A program made the position numbers and the translations under genes. Source: an uncultured Dehalococcoidia bacterium (lineage in GTDB: Bacteria; Chloroflexota; Dehalococcoidia; Lucifugimonadales; Australimonadaceae). Taken from it: 64,000 nt of DNA. The notes beneath the pieces are model-generated. The model did no database searches, had not been told where the DNA came from, and saw only the letters and a list, made by a program, of their open reading frames with translations. This document shows, piece after piece, positions 1 to 9,334 of this stretch. The stretch spans positions 186,001-250,000 of the forward strand of contig OY282355.1 of assembly GCA_958295525.1 (NCBI GenBank), read 5' to 3'. Each line of letters begins with the position of its first letter. The stretch's first letter is position 1.

Positions 1-377
1 TCGGTCACGAACGCGACGACGGCGTCTTCCTCCGCGCTCATCGCGGGCAGCGGGGCGCGGTCGCGGACGGCGTCCACGAGCGCGGGGCTCACGCCCGCCC
101 GCCGCGCGAGTTCCGCGTGCGCGTTCCAGACGTAGGCGCAGTCCATCGCGCGGGCGGCGGCGAGGATCGCGAGTTCCTGCGCGCTTTGGGGAAGCGTCAA
201 TTCCCAGCGGACGTAGTTGCTGAGGGGACGGCGACGGAGGGCCATCTCGGGGCTGAGGGCGGCGACGGCGCCGGGCCCTGTCGGAACGCTGCCGCCGCTG
301 TCGGCGACGAGCGCGTCGAACGCCTCGCGCAACTCCTCCGGCACGGCCTCTCGGTCAACCTCCGGCATACGCGGCAT
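1..377 (-). CDS. Carboxymuconolactone decarboxylase (CMD/AhpD-like) family protein, 3' end cut by window edge
   Basis: The reading frame gives about 125 residues before running off the window. It reads as the CMD fold: a proline/arginine-rich start, a stretch with RRRPLSNYVRWE, and the family's helical core ELAILAAARAMDCAYVWNAH with the conserved Cys and His. Such proteins range from true gamma-carboxymuconolactone decarboxylases to AhpD-type peroxidase helpers; the substrate here cannot be told. The ATG at 377 overlaps the TAA of the upstream gene (TAATG), so translation is probably coupled. A second in-frame ATG lies at 368. With the SDR and the SUOX-fold gene it forms a minus-strand catabolic-looking operon. 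Confidence 0.8.
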   Translation of the reverse strand, partial: MPRMPEVDREAVPEELREAFDALVADSGGSVPTGPGAVAALSPEMALRRRPLSNYVRWELTLPQSAQELAILAAARAMDCAYVWNAHAELARRAGVSPALVDAVRDRAPLPAMSAEEDAVVAFVT

Positions 378-865
378 TATGCGCCTCCCTTTCCGCTGCG
401 GGCGCGCCGCTCGGCCTCGTGCAACTCTTCGTGAGCGCGGAGCGTGCTGGGGCGGACGTCGCGCCCGCGCTCCTCGCTGAAACGGATGGCGTTGAGCCAC
501 TTGACGTTGGCGCACTGGTCAACCTCGTCCGTTCCGCAGGCGGCGGGGTCGGGGATGAGGAAGCGCACGGGCCCGCCCTGCTCCTCCGGCAACGGGGCGC
601 CGTCGAGCGCGTAGAGCAGGAGCGCCTGATCGGCGACTGCGGCGAGGGGGACGCTCGCGGAGAAGCCGCCGTCGGCCTCCAGCGTCACGAACGCGGCGTT
701 CGCTTGCGGCGACACGGCGTCTAGGACTGCGCCGAAGCGCACCGCCGCGCCTTTCCGCCCCGGCGCGAGCGCGCCGACGTCGGGAATCTGGCCGGGCATC
801 GAGGCGAGGCGCTCGTGCTCGAAATCCAACGGCTGGCTCACCAGCCCGCTAACGCTCAGTGTCAT
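377..865 (-). CDS. Small sulfite-oxidase-fold (molybdopterin-dependent oxidoreductase-like) protein
   Basis: This 162-residue protein matches the core of the oxidoreductase molybdopterin-binding (SUOX) fold. It has a segment like RFGAVLDAV, a beta-rich middle (FVTLEADGGF, ASVPL), the family's LLLYALDGAPLPEEQGGPVR turn, and the closing CANVKWLNAIRF. It is far shorter than catalytic SUOX enzymes, and the molybdenum-ligating Cys expected after the first strand is not visible, so cofactor binding is uncertain. The start has a good AGGAGG Shine-Dalgarno about eight bases upstream. It lies 30 bases after the SDR and overlaps the CMD gene. Confidence 0.7.
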   Translation of the reverse strand: MTLSVSGLVSQPLDFEHERLASMPGQIPDVGALAPGRKGAAVRFGAVLDAVSPQANAAFVTLEADGGFSASVPLAAVADQALLLYALDGAPLPEEQGGPVRFLIPDPAACGTDEVDQCANVKWLNAIRFSEERGRDVRPSTLRAHEELHEAERRARSGKGGA

Positions 866-895
866 CGCTCGCGCCTCCTTGTCTCCGCTTGCTTG

Positions 896-1681
896 CTACT
901 CGCCGCCGTGGACGGGGAGGACGACGCCGTTGACGAAGGACGCGGCGTCGGAGCAGAGGAAGAGGGCGGCGCTCCCGATGTCGTCGCCAACGCCGACGCG
1001 CCCGACGGCGATGCGCTCCGCAGCCTGCGCCATCTCCGGCCGGACGGTTCCGGCGGGGCGGGGCGTGTCTATCGTGCCGGGCGCGATGCAGTTGACGCGG
1101 ATCTCCGGCTTCCACTGATGCGCCATATGGAAAGTGAGGCTGTGGACGGCGGCTTTGGCGGTTCCGTAGGCGGCGATGTCGGGAGCGTTGGGATGGCGGT
1201 CGAGGCCGGAGGTGGAGCCGACGTTGACGATCGCGCCCTTGCCTATCGCTTTCATATGCGGAACGACGGCTTTGGACGCGAGGAACGCCGTCTTGACGTT
1301 GCCGACATAGGCGCCGAGGAAGTCGTCGCCGCTCATTTCGAGCAGCGGAGCGCGGCCGTACTGCGGCATATCGGGGTTGCGGCTGTAGGAGCCGCCCGCG
1401 ACGTTGACGAGCGCGTCAATGCGTCCGAAGGCGTCGAGCGTCCGCGCGACCATCGCGTCTATCTCATCCGGATCAGCGACGTTGACCTTGACGCCGATGG
1501 CGGACGCGCCGAGCGATTCGGCCTCGGCGACGGCGGGCGGGATGCTCTCCTCCGGCACGGACGCGACGACGACGTTCGCGCCCGCTTGGGCGAAGGCGCG
1601 GACGCAGCCGCGCCCAATGCCGCCGCTGCCGCCGGTGATGACGACGGTTCGGCCTTCCATCGAGAAGCGGGACAAATCCAT
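896..1681 (-). CDS. Short-chain dehydrogenase/reductase (SDR), classical type
   Basis: This 261-residue NAD(P)-dependent oxidoreductase has the glycine motif TGGSGGIGRG near residue 17, the structural NVAGG segment, and the catalytic Ser-Tyr-Lys set (NVGSTSG, then YGTAK). The C-terminus VNGVVLPVHGGE closes the Rossmann fold in the usual way. The open frame continues upstream without family similarity. The ATG at 1681 is chosen because it begins the conserved N-terminus and follows an AAGGAGAA ribosome site. It is the first gene of a run with the SUOX-fold and CMD genes. Substrate unknown; SDRs next to CMD proteins often act in ring or keto-acid breakdown. Confidence 0.9.
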   Translation of the reverse strand: MDLSRFSMEGRTVVITGGSGGIGRGCVRAFAQAGANVVVASVPEESIPPAVAEAESLGASAIGVKVNVADPDEIDAMVARTLDAFGRIDALVNVAGGSYSRNPDMPQYGRAPLLEMSGDDFLGAYVGNVKTAFLASKAVVPHMKAIGKGAIVNVGSTSGLDRHPNAPDIAAYGTAKAAVHSLTFHMAHQWKPEIRVNCIAPGTIDTPRPAGTVRPEMAQAAERIAVGRVGVGDDIGSAALFLCSDAASFVNGVVLPVHGGE

Positions 1682-1809
1682 CTCGCCGTTCTCCTTGCTA
1701 CGAACACCCGCCTGCGCGGGGGGCGCAGGCGGAAGGATAGCATAGCCTCCGATCAAGGGCAGTCCCCGCGCGCAATGCTGCGGGCGCGTCGCAGCCTGAC
1801 GCGCCGCTC

Positions 1810-2061
1810 CTAATCGGACGAGGGGAGGGCGCGGGGGGCGAGCAATTGCATAGGGCGTCCGTCGCAGTGGATGCGGGAGGCTCCGGCCTTTGTGCAGAGG
1901 GCCATCACGCCGGTGGCCTCGTCCTGGTAGCGTTTGCCGAGTTGGTCGGCCTCGCCGTCGGGGGCGGGGGCGCAGGAGAGTTCGGCGTCGCCGCCTTTCG
2001 TGATGATGTATTGCGCCCCGTATTCGGCGCATTCCAAACGCTTGCCAGTCTCCGCTCGCAT
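1810..2061 (-). CDS. Small conserved protein with two desulforedoxin-like half-repeats
   Basis: This 83-residue protein looks like two related halves. The first reads GKRLECAEYGAQYIITKGGD; the second reads GKRYQDEATGVMALCTKAGA and continues to CDGRPMQLL. The pattern recalls small desulforedoxin-type iron domains, where each half carries CxxC and a later CC pair. Here most of those cysteines are missing (one Cys at each expected site), so iron binding is doubtful. It ends in the run PSSD. It is divergently placed to the aminotransferase. Function not assigned. Confidence 0.55.
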   Translation of the reverse strand: MRAETGKRLECAEYGAQYIITKGGDAELSCAPAPDGEADQLGKRYQDEATGVMALCTKAGASRIHCDGRPMQLLAPRALPSSD

Positions 2062-2142
2062 CCGTCCCTCCGGGCATTGTGAGGCGTTGGGGGATATAGT
2101 AGCAGGAGGCGGGCCGCGGCGCGGCGCGCAGGAGGTTGAACG

Positions 2143-3327
2143 ATGGCCGTCGCGCGGAACGTGAGCGAGCAGATGACGGACAGTTCGTGGATACGGCGGA
2201 TGTTCGAGTTGGGCGCGGCGTTGAAGCGCGAGCGGGGCGAGGAGAATGTCTACGACTTGTCGCTGGGCAATCCGGTGGCGGAGCCTCCGCCGGAGTTCTT
2301 CGCTGCGCTGCGCGAAATGGCCGGTGATCCGGCGCCCGGGGCGCATCGCTATATGCCGAACGCGGGCTACCCGGAGACGCGCCAAGCCGTCGCGGACGCG
2401 CTCGCGGGCGAGACGGGTCTGCCTTACGAGGGGAAGCACGTGGTGATGACGGCGGGCGCGGCGGCGGCGCTGAACGTGGCGGTTCACGCGCTCTGCGACC
2501 CCGGTGACGAGGTGGTCATCCTCGCGCCGTACTTCGCGGAGTACCTCTTCTACGCGCGCAATCACGGCGCCGTTCCGGTCGTCGTCGGCTGCGACGCGGA
2601 TTTCACGCCCGACCTCGCGGAACTGGAGCGCAAACTCACGCCGTGCTCGAAAGTCGTCATCCTCAACTCGCCGAACAATCCGTCGGGCGCCGTCTATCCG
2701 TCCGCGTTCGTCGCCGAACTTGCGGGGCTCCTGCGGCGCAAGAGCGCGGCGCTGGGGTCGGAGATCTACCTCATCAGCGACGAGCCGTACCGCCGCATCA
2801 TCTACGACGGCCTCGCCTATCCATTCCCGCAACTCCACTACGAGCGGACGGTCACGGCGACGTCGCACGCGAAAGACCTCGCGCTTCCGGGCGACCGCAT
2901 CGGCTATCTCGCCGCGCATCCCGATTGCCCGGACGCCGCCGGACTGACGGACGCCTTCATTTTCTGCAACCGCGTGCTGGGGTTCGTGAACGCGCCTGCG
3001 ATGATGCAGCGCCTCGTCGAGGGGTTGCAGGGCGTGACGGTGGACGTGAGCGGCTACCAGGCCAAGCGCGACGGCCTCTGCGCCGCGTTGTCGGAGGCGG
3101 GCTACCGCGTCCGCAAGCCGGAGGGGGCGTTCTACCTGTTCCCGCAGTCGCCCGTTCCCGACGAGATGGCGCTGGTGGACGCGCTGCAGGCCGAGGGCGT
3201 GCTCGTGGTGCCCGGACGCGGCTTCGGGATGCCGGGCTACTTCCGCGTTTCGTACTGCGTCGAGCAGGCGACGCTGGACGGGGCGGTTCCGGGGTTCCGC
3301 GCCGCGATGCGCGCGCTGACGGGCTGA
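2143..3327 (+). CDS. PLP-dependent class I/II aminotransferase
   Basis: This 394-residue fold-type I enzyme transfers amino groups between an amino acid and a 2-oxo acid. Visible family marks are YMPNAGYPETRQAVA (substrate-binding region), the phosphate-binding MTAGAAAALN, the NSPNNPSG motif, ISDEPYRRIIYD with the cofactor Asp and Tyr, and the PLP lysine in SHAKDLALPGDRIGY. The C-terminal VVPGRGFGMPGYFRVSYC carries the Arg expected to hold the substrate carboxylate. The start follows a gcaggagg ribosome site. It stands alone on the plus strand, so the substrate is unknown. Confidence 0.92.
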   Translation: MAVARNVSEQMTDSSWIRRMFELGAALKRERGEENVYDLSLGNPVAEPPPEFFAALREMAGDPAPGAHRYMPNAGYPETRQAVADALAGETGLPYEGKHVVMTAGAAAALNVAVHALCDPGDEVVILAPYFAEYLFYARNHGAVPVVVGCDADFTPDLAELERKLTPCSKVVILNSPNNPSGAVYPSAFVAELAGLLRRKSAALGSEIYLISDEPYRRIIYDGLAYPFPQLHYERTVTATSHAKDLALPGDRIGYLAAHPDCPDAAGLTDAFIFCNRVLGFVNAPAMMQRLVEGLQGVTVDVSGYQAKRDGLCAALSEAGYRVRKPEGAFYLFPQSPVPDEMALVDALQAEGVLVVPGRGFGMPGYFRVSYCVEQATLDGAVPGFRAAMRALTG

Positions 3328-3332
3328 GGGAA

Positions 3333-4970
3333 CTAGCCTGATTTTCGCGCTATGAGAACCGTTCCGTCCGCGAGGTCCGCCGCCGTTTCCACGTTCAGCG
3401 TATCTCGTATCTCGTCAGGCGTTACGCACGCCCCGCTCCGGTCTGACCAGATGATGTAGAGGTCTTTGCCATCGGAGCGCATCCACCGCGCAAACCCGCG
3501 CAGTTCTTCTGCTTGGCAAGGGATTCCATGGTGAGTGGCGGGCAAGCCCACCAGCAAGTACAACTGGCCGCGGATATTGCTCGCGAGGTCGTATTCGCCT
3601 TGGGGCGGGTTTGCTTTCAGGTAGCGAATAACCTCGGATTCTCGCCACGACTGGGACGTGACGCCCAGTCCGTGGTTCAGATGCAGCCGGAAACGCTCTG
3701 CGTAGAGGTTCGCTTGCGGTAAGAGCCAGAGGACGAGCGCGCCCGCGCCGGCGATTGCGATCAAATTGCGCAGGAGTGTCGCCATGAGTCTTCCATCGCC
3801 GCCTTCCGCTGTCCGCCAGTTGCGCTGCGCTGCGCGAAACCGCTCTAGCAAGAGCGCGGTCAAGAGGAGAATCGGTATGTGAACCGGAGCATAGAACCTG
3901 ATGCTGAAACTTTCGACGACGCCGCGATACGAGATCGCCGCGACGACAAAGCCGACGTAGACGAGAACGAAGAGGATTAGAACGAATTCGGGATCGGACC
4001 GGCGCGGGCGCCATCGCAAATTGGGTTTGACTTTCAGCAGGACGAAGAGCGCCGTCGGAACGCCGACCGCGAGCGCTGCGGTCGTCCCGATGTCCGCGTC
4101 AATCAGACGGGAGTAGGCGGCGCGTCCCAGCCACGACCACCCGGATGACGCCTCCGTCAACCTTTGCAGGAGCATTGAGAGATTCTCCGTAAGGGAAAAT
4201 CCGGGCGGGATGTCGCCATGGTTGCTGAGTTTGCCGATTCGCAAGAGGTTTCGCGCAAGCCATAAGCAGGTTGGCGTCAGTGCGATGGTCATATAGAGCA
4301 GGATGTTCACGGCGCGTTGGCGGCGCGCCGCATCGCGCTGAAACAGCAGAAGAAGAACGCCCGTTAGCGCAAGCGGCGCTCCGGACCAGCGCGTAAGAAG
4401 CGCTAATCCTGTGAAGGTCGCCGAGAGGATGAGCAAGGAACGCTTTGGCTTCCCGTTGAAGTAAGCGATGAGCAATAAGAGCGCCGCGAGCGTCAGCGGT
4501 ATGAACAACGCCTCCGCTGCCGCCAGCGCTGCGGTGTAGACCAGCGGCGGCGCGACGACGAGCGCCGCAGTCGCCCATGCGATGAGGAAACGCGACCGGA
4601 CCCGGCGCCGCAGCCATAGGGACGAAATGAAGACGGCTACGCCGAACGCGGCGGCGTTGAGGCAGCCCGCGGCCGCCAACGGATCAAAGCCCAGCAAGTC
4701 GGCGAGAGCGAGCAATCCGGGAAACAGGGGAGGGTAGTTGACATAAGGGCTCTGGTTGTGGAGAACGACGAATCCGTTTCCGTCGGCTGCGTTTCTCGCT
4801 GCGGAGATGTAGGCCACGGAGTCGAGAGTCGTCCCTACGCCGTAATTGACTTCGCGGGCAAGAACAAGCGCCGCGCCGACCAGGGCGGCCGCGGCCAAGA
4901 GCAGTGTGACGGCGTCGGGCCGGAGCCGGGCGGCGCGGCTTATCACGGCTCCTGCGTTGGGGGCTGGCAT
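3333..4970 (-). CDS. Multi-pass membrane glycosyltransferase, GT39/ArnT-like
   Basis: This 545-residue integral membrane protein has about ten hydrophobic segments and a C-terminal soluble domain of about 110 residues. The N-terminal TM is followed by a periplasmic loop with D-S-x-A-Y near residue 45 and the [14 protein letters not shown] segment. Both are typical of dolichyl/undecaprenyl-phosphate mannosyltransferase-like enzymes, in which an acidic residue in the first loop is catalytic. These transfer a sugar from a lipid carrier to protein, lipid or glycan outside the membrane. The start ATG at 4970 has an AAGGA site; longer upstream frame is antisense to nuoB. It is convergent with the aminotransferase and divergent from nuo. 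Confidence 0.8.
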   Translation of the reverse strand: MPAPNAGAVISRAARLRPDAVTLLLAAAALVGAALVLAREVNYGVGTTLDSVAYISAARNAADGNGFVVLHNQSPYVNYPPLFPGLLALADLLGFDPLAAAGCLNAAAFGVAVFISSLWLRRRVRSRFLIAWATAALVVAPPLVYTAALAAAEALFIPLTLAALLLLIAYFNGKPKRSLLILSATFTGLALLTRWSGAPLALTGVLLLLFQRDAARRQRAVNILLYMTIALTPTCLWLARNLLRIGKLSNHGDIPPGFSLTENLSMLLQRLTEASSGWSWLGRAAYSRLIDADIGTTAALAVGVPTALFVLLKVKPNLRWRPRRSDPEFVLILFVLVYVGFVVAAISYRGVVESFSIRFYAPVHIPILLLTALLLERFRAAQRNWRTAEGGDGRLMATLLRNLIAIAGAGALVLWLLPQANLYAERFRLHLNHGLGVTSQSWRESEVIRYLKANPPQGEYDLASNIRGQLYLLVGLPATHHGIPCQAEELRGFARWMRSDGKDLYIIWSDRSGACVTPDEIRDTLNVETAADLADGTVLIARKSG

Positions 4971-5097
4971 AGGACTATCCTTACGATGGAGGGAACTGTC
5001 GGCGAGGATAGCACGGAGCGGCGGGCGCAGGCGGAGCGTTCGCGTCGCGTCGCAGGGGACGATGCCGGACCGATGCCGCCCGCCGCGTGCGCGATGG

Positions 5098-5126
5098 TTC
5101 ACGGAAGCCCTCGTCTGTGCTATGCT
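5098..5126 (+). promoter_or_regulatory. Sigma70-type promoter of the nuo operon
   Basis: The -35 box TTCACG (5098-5103) and -10 box TATGCT (5121-5126) are separated by exactly 17 bases. Predicted initiation near 5133 leaves a leader of about 54 bases before nuoB. It is the only good match between the divergent glycosyltransferase and nuoB. Confidence 0.55.
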
Positions 5127-5186
5127 CCCGTGCGCGGTCGTTCCGCGACTCCATTGCCGGGGGAGGCGTCCGGCGCGCCGGGCAGG

Positions 5187-5897
5187 ATGAATTCGCAAGA
5201 GCAGGCATCGTCGTTCGCGTCCTCTCTCGTAACGGGGGCATTCCCTGCAACGGGAGCGGCGGACTTCGCAACGGGAGCGGGGGAGCGCGGCTCGCCCTAC
5301 GGGCAGGCCGCGCCCGGCTGGGACGTCGACCGCATCGAGGGAGAAGCAGTCGAGCAGTTGAAGTGGAGCGCGCAAGAGGCGTTCCCCGAGCCCGCGATCA
5401 AGGTGCCGGACGACGTGGCGCGGAACGTGGCCGTCACGTCGATGGACGGGCTGCTGAACTGGGGGCGGCGCTCGGCGGCCTGGCCAGTCGCGTTCGGGCT
5501 GGCGTGCTGCGTGTTCGAGATGATCGCGTCGGCGATGTCGCGGTTCGACTTGGCGCGGTTCGGGATGGAGGCGATGCGCGCGACTCCCCGTCAGGCGGAC
5601 TTGCTGATCGTCTCCGGCACGCTCACTTGGAAGATGGCGCCCGCAGTCCGCCGGATCTATGATCAGATGGCGGAGCCGAAGTGGGTGATTGCGATGGGCG
5701 TCTGCGCGACGAGCGGGGGCCCGTACTACCAGGGCTACAGCGTCGTGCCCGGCGTGAACCACATCGTGCCGGTGGACGTCTACGTGCCGGGCTGCCCGCC
5801 CCGCCCCGACGCGCTCCTCTACGGCATTATGCAATTGCACGACAAGATCAAGAAGTATCAGTTGCAGGGCGCCGCCGCCGGAGTGGACAGGCCATGA
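5187..5897 (+). CDS. nuoB: NADH-quinone oxidoreductase subunit B (N2 cluster subunit)
   Basis: This 236-residue subunit of the Complex I connecting module ligates the terminal Fe-S cluster N2 and passes electrons to quinone. The ligands are visible: the tandem cysteines in GLACCVFEM near residue 105, MGVCATSGG, and [16 protein letters not shown] leader of about 60 residues rich in Ala/Gly/Thr precedes the conserved core and is not seen in typical NuoB. The ATG at 5187 is the first plausible start after the promoter. nuoA normally precedes nuoB but is absent here. Its TGA overlaps the nuoC ATG. Confidence 0.95.
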   Translation: MNSQEQASSFASSLVTGAFPATGAADFATGAGERGSPYGQAAPGWDVDRIEGEAVEQLKWSAQEAFPEPAIKVPDDVARNVAVTSMDGLLNWGRRSAAWPVAFGLACCVFEMIASAMSRFDLARFGMEAMRATPRQADLLIVSGTLTWKMAPAVRRIYDQMAEPKWVIAMGVCATSGGPYYQGYSVVPGVNHIVPVDVYVPGCPPRPDALLYGIMQLHDKIKKYQLQGAAAGVDRP

Positions 5898-6370
5898 CGA
5901 CGGCGACCGCCGGAACCGCGCTGGCCGAGGCGCTGCGCGAGCGTTTCCCGAACGCCGTTCAGGAGGCCGACGCCCACGCGGCGTGGATCGAGCCGTCGGC
6001 CATCGCCGACGTTTGCCTCTTCCTGCGCGACGACCCGGCGCACGATTACAAGATGCTCAGCTCGCTGACTGCGGTCGACTACGTGGAGCATTTCGAGGTC
6101 GTCTACCGGCTGACGTCGCTGAGCCGGAACGCGACGGCGCTGCTGAAGGCGCGCGCGCGCGGACGCGAGTCGCCGTCGCTGCCGAGCGTCTCCGGCGTGT
6201 GGCGCGGCGCGGACCTGCAGGAGCGCGAGGTTTGGGATTTGATGGGCGTCGCGTTCGAGGGGCGCCCGAACCTCAAGCGCATCCTCACTTGGGAGGGGTT
6301 CCAGGGGCACCCGCTGCGGCGGGACTACCTGGAGCCTCCGCTTCCCTACTCGTGGCCGCACGGCGGATAG
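5894..6370 (+). CDS. nuoC: NADH-quinone oxidoreductase subunit C
   Basis: This 158-residue peripheral-arm subunit contacts NuoB and NuoD. The signature is clear: [18 protein letters not shown] followed by [17 protein letters not shown]. The ATG at 5894 overlaps the nuoB stop (ATGA), which implies coupling. It is not fused to NuoD, and nuoD starts 3 bases after its stop. It lacks any added domain. Confidence 0.95.
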   Translation: MTTATAGTALAEALRERFPNAVQEADAHAAWIEPSAIADVCLFLRDDPAHDYKMLSSLTAVDYVEHFEVVYRLTSLSRNATALLKARARGRESPSLPSVSGVWRGADLQEREVWDLMGVAFEGRPNLKRILTWEGFQGHPLRRDYLEPPLPYSWPHGG

Positions 6371-6373
6371 GCG

Positions 6374-7480
6374 ATGACGCTTCGCACGGAACCCGTCGTC
6401 GTCAACGTCGGCCCGCACCACCCGAGCACGCACGGCGTGTTCCGGATGAAATTGACGTTCGACGGGGAGAACATCATCGACGCCGAGCCCGTCATCGGCT
6501 ACCTCCACCGGGGCACGGAGAAACTGGCCGAGGAGCGGCAGTACACGCAGGTCATCACGCTCACCGACCGGCTGGACTACGTTTCCTCGATGACGAACAA
6601 TCAGGCCTACGTGCTTTCGTGCGAGCGGCTGGTGGGGATCGAGCCGCCCGCCCGCGGCAAGTATCTGCGCGTGATCGCGGCGGAGTTGCAGCGCGTGGCG
6701 AGCCATCTGATCGGCGTCGGCTTCTTCCTGCAGGAGTTGGGCGTGTTCGGCGGCACGGCGCTGATGTACGCCTTCCGCGAGCGCGAGCGCATCCTGGATA
6801 TGTTCGAAATGCTCTGCGGCGCGCGCATCACGCTCTCCTATATGCGGATCGGGGGCGTTCTGCAAGACGCGCCCGAGGAGTTTTGGCCCTCCCTGCGCTC
6901 CTTCCTCGACGATATGCCGGGCTACGCCGACGAAATGCAAGCGCTCGTGTTCGAGAGCGAGATCGTCCGGGCGCGGGCGATAGGGGTCGCGCCCGTATCG
7001 GCGGAGGACGCGGTCGCCGCCTCGTTCACGGGGCCCATTCTGCGCGCGTCCGGCGTCGCGTGGGACTGGCGCAAGGCCGCCCCCTACGACGTGTACGACC
7101 AGGTGGAGTTCGAGGTTCCGACGTGCGAGGGCGGCGACAACTACGACCGCTTCTGGGTGCGGATGCAGGAGGTGCGGCAGTCGCTCCGCATCATCGAGCA
7201 GTGTTGCGCGCAGATCGAGCCGGGGCCGGTGCGCGCGACGATGGCGATGCTCTTCCGCCCGCCGCCGGGCGAGGCGTACGTTCCCATCGAGGCGCCGAAG
7301 GGCGAATTGGGCTTCTACCTCGTGAGCGACGGCTCCATCGCGCCGTACCGCTGCCACGTGCGCTCGCCGTCGTTTATGAGCCTCACGCTGTTCCGCGAGA
7401 TGCTGGTGGGGTGGAAACTCGCCGACGCCATCGTCACTTTGGGGAGCCTCGACTTCAATATGGGCGAGGTTGACCGCTGA
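6374..7480 (+). CDS. nuoD: NADH-quinone oxidoreductase subunit D (49-kDa type)
   Basis: This 368-residue subunit forms much of the quinone site with NuoB and descends from hydrogenase large subunits. The N-terminal VNVGPHHPSTHGVFRM carries the His residues near the quinone headgroup. IGYLHRGTEKL and the DRLDYVSSMTNN segment follow, and the C-terminus DFNMGEVDR is the family end. Length is normal. Its TGA overlaps the nuoH ATG by one base. Confidence 0.96.
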   Translation: MTLRTEPVVVNVGPHHPSTHGVFRMKLTFDGENIIDAEPVIGYLHRGTEKLAEERQYTQVITLTDRLDYVSSMTNNQAYVLSCERLVGIEPPARGKYLRVIAAELQRVASHLIGVGFFLQELGVFGGTALMYAFRERERILDMFEMLCGARITLSYMRIGGVLQDAPEEFWPSLRSFLDDMPGYADEMQALVFESEIVRARAIGVAPVSAEDAVAASFTGPILRASGVAWDWRKAAPYDVYDQVEFEVPTCEGGDNYDRFWVRMQEVRQSLRIIEQCCAQIEPGPVRATMAMLFRPPPGEAYVPIEAPKGELGFYLVSDGSIAPYRCHVRSPSFMSLTLFREMLVGWKLADAIVTLGSLDFNMGEVDR

Positions 7481-8739
7481 TGGGCGAGACGCTGGCCGAC
7501 AACGTCATCTACCGGAACGTGTACGCCTTCGTCGAGGGCGCGCTCGGCCCGGATTGGGCGTGGGCGGCCTACGCGGCGGGGGGGCTTGCGATCATCCTGC
7601 TCGTGGCGAACGGCGTGATGGCCATCGGCACGGGCTACACGTGGTTCGAGCGGCGGCTGCTGGGGCGTTTTCAGGGGCGGCTCGGCCCGAACCGCGCCGG
7701 GCCCTTCGGCCTCTTCCAGCCCATCGCCGACGCGATCAAACTGATCTCCAAAGAAGACATCATCGCGCTGGGCGCCGACAAAGTCGTGTTCACGCTCGCG
7801 CCGGTCGTGATGCTCGCCCCCACGATTCTTGTGCTCGCCGTCATTCCGTTCGGCTCGGGATCGTGGCTCGCCGATCTCAACGTCGCGGCGCTCTACATCG
7901 CGGCGGTCAGCGGCATTGCGACCATCGCCGTGATGATGGCGGGGTACGCCTCGCCGAACAGTTTCTCGCTGTTCGGCAGTATGCGGGCGGTGGCGATGCT
8001 GGTGAGTTACGAGGTTCCGCTGGTGATGGCGCTGCTGGGCGTCACCATTCTGGCGCAGTCCATGTCGCTGGTGGACATCGTGGAGGCGCAGGCGCTGCCC
8101 TTCCTCATCGTCACGCCGCTGGGCGCGCTCGTCTTCCTCGCCGCCGTCTCCGCCGAACTGAACCGCGCGCCGTTCGACGTCACCGAGGCCGAATCGGAAC
8201 TCGTGGCCGGATATATGACGGAGTACAGCGGCATGAAGTACGGCGTCTTTATGCTGGCGGAGTTCACGAACACCGTCGTCGCGGGCGCGATTTTCGCCGC
8301 CCTATTCCTGCAAGGATGGAAGTGGGCCGTGCTTCCGTCGCACCTGTGGTTCCTCATCAAAGTGGGGGGATTCGTGTTCGTCGCCGTTTGGGTGCGCGCG
8401 ACGCTGCCGCGCTTCCGGCTCGACCAGATCCTGTCGGCGGCGTGGAAGTATCTCTTCCCTCTGAGTCTGCTGAACGCGATGCTGCTGGCGGCGGAGGTCA
8501 TTATTTGGCCGGAGCGCGGCGCGGCGGAGTTGGGGATTATGGCCGCCGTCAACTGGGCCGTCTCCGTCCCCGCGGCGCTGCTTTGGTCGCGGGCGGTTTC
8601 GCTGCGCTCCGCGCCGCCGACGCTCGCGGCGCTTTCGCCCCGGGCATTCTCCGGGGCGGCGGGAAGGGCGCGTCAAGCGCCCGGCGGCGAGGCGGCGCCA
8701 GATTCGGCGGCGCGGAGCGCGGGAACGGAGGGCGGCTGA
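7480..8739 (+). CDS. nuoH: NADH-quinone oxidoreductase subunit H
   Basis: This 419-residue membrane subunit joins the quinone cavity to the proton-pumping arm. Family marks are [20 protein letters not shown], the [15 protein letters not shown] segment, and the acidic loop [20 protein letters not shown]. About eight membrane helices are seen. The last 45 or so residues form an Ala/Ser/Arg-rich tail with no resemblance to the family. They are encoded just before nuoI and look like read-through extension. The start is one base inside the nuoD stop. Confidence 0.95.
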   Translation: MGETLADNVIYRNVYAFVEGALGPDWAWAAYAAGGLAIILLVANGVMAIGTGYTWFERRLLGRFQGRLGPNRAGPFGLFQPIADAIKLISKEDIIALGADKVVFTLAPVVMLAPTILVLAVIPFGSGSWLADLNVAALYIAAVSGIATIAVMMAGYASPNSFSLFGSMRAVAMLVSYEVPLVMALLGVTILAQSMSLVDIVEAQALPFLIVTPLGALVFLAAVSAELNRAPFDVTEAESELVAGYMTEYSGMKYGVFMLAEFTNTVVAGAIFAALFLQGWKWAVLPSHLWFLIKVGGFVFVAVWVRATLPRFRLDQILSAAWKYLFPLSLLNAMLLAAEVIIWPERGAAELGIMAAVNWAVSVPAALLWSRAVSLRSAPPTLAALSPRAFSGAAGRARQAPGGEAAPDSAARSAGTEGG

Positions 8740-9332
8740 TGTACGGGGCGGGCATTCTGCGCGGGCTGGGCGTTACGCTGCGGAACTTGGCGCGGCGTCC
8801 GTTCACCATTCAGTACCCGGAGGAGCGCGTTCCGCAGCACCCGCGCTTCCGCGGGCAAGAGTTCACGTGGTACGAGCAGCGCTGCACGGGATGCGCGAGT
8901 TGCGCGAAATACTGCCCGCTCGGCATCATCCGCATCGTGACCGACCCCGACGGGGGCAACGAGCAGGACGGCGGCAGTTACAAAGTGGACGTGTTCGACA
9001 TTGACCAGGCGCGCTGCATGTATTGCGGCCTCTGCGTCGAGGCGTGCCCCTACGACGCGCTGCATATGGGCTCCGGCTTCGAGGCCGCCACCCTCCGCCG
9101 CGAGGACCTCGTCATCAACGTGGATATGCTCAAGGCGCGCGAGAAGCGCCCAAGCACGTGGTTCCGCCCCCAACTGGAGCGCGCGAAGGCCGACCCGCAT
9201 CACGGCGATCCGGTCGAGTGGCGGGAGGCGGGGCGCGAGCCGTTCCCCTGGCATCCGAAGCGTCCGGCGCAGACGCCGGAGGAAATGGACCATCGAGCCA
9301 GCGCCGACGGCTCGTACCGGAGCGAGCGGTAG
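8739..9332 (+). CDS. nuoI: NADH-quinone oxidoreductase subunit I (2x[4Fe-4S] ferredoxin)
   Basis: This 197-residue peripheral subunit carries clusters N6a and N6b between the NADH/ferredoxin-oxidising side and NuoB. Both binding motifs are complete: CTGCASCAKYCP and CMYCGLCVEACP. The N-terminus has the amphipathic helix GLGVTLRNLARRPFTIQYP. The C-terminal 40 residues are hydrophilic (His/Pro/Arg-rich). The ATG overlaps the nuoH TGA (TGATG). Confidence 0.95.
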   Translation: MYGAGILRGLGVTLRNLARRPFTIQYPEERVPQHPRFRGQEFTWYEQRCTGCASCAKYCPLGIIRIVTDPDGGNEQDGGSYKVDVFDIDQARCMYCGLCVEACPYDALHMGSGFEAATLRREDLVINVDMLKAREKRPSTWFRPQLERAKADPHHGDPVEWREAGREPFPWHPKRPAQTPEEMDHRASADGSYRSER

Positions 9333-9334
9333 CC

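Noticed and set aside
1682-1809. Extra gene between the SDR and the small cysteine-poor protein
   Set aside because: The minus-strand frame is open but has no start with a ribosome site and no recognisable sequence; only 128 bases.
4758-5186. N-terminal extension of nuoB or a hidden nuoA upstream of 5187
   Set aside because: The open frame is antisense to the glycosyltransferase and has no hydrophobic helices; NuoA would need three.
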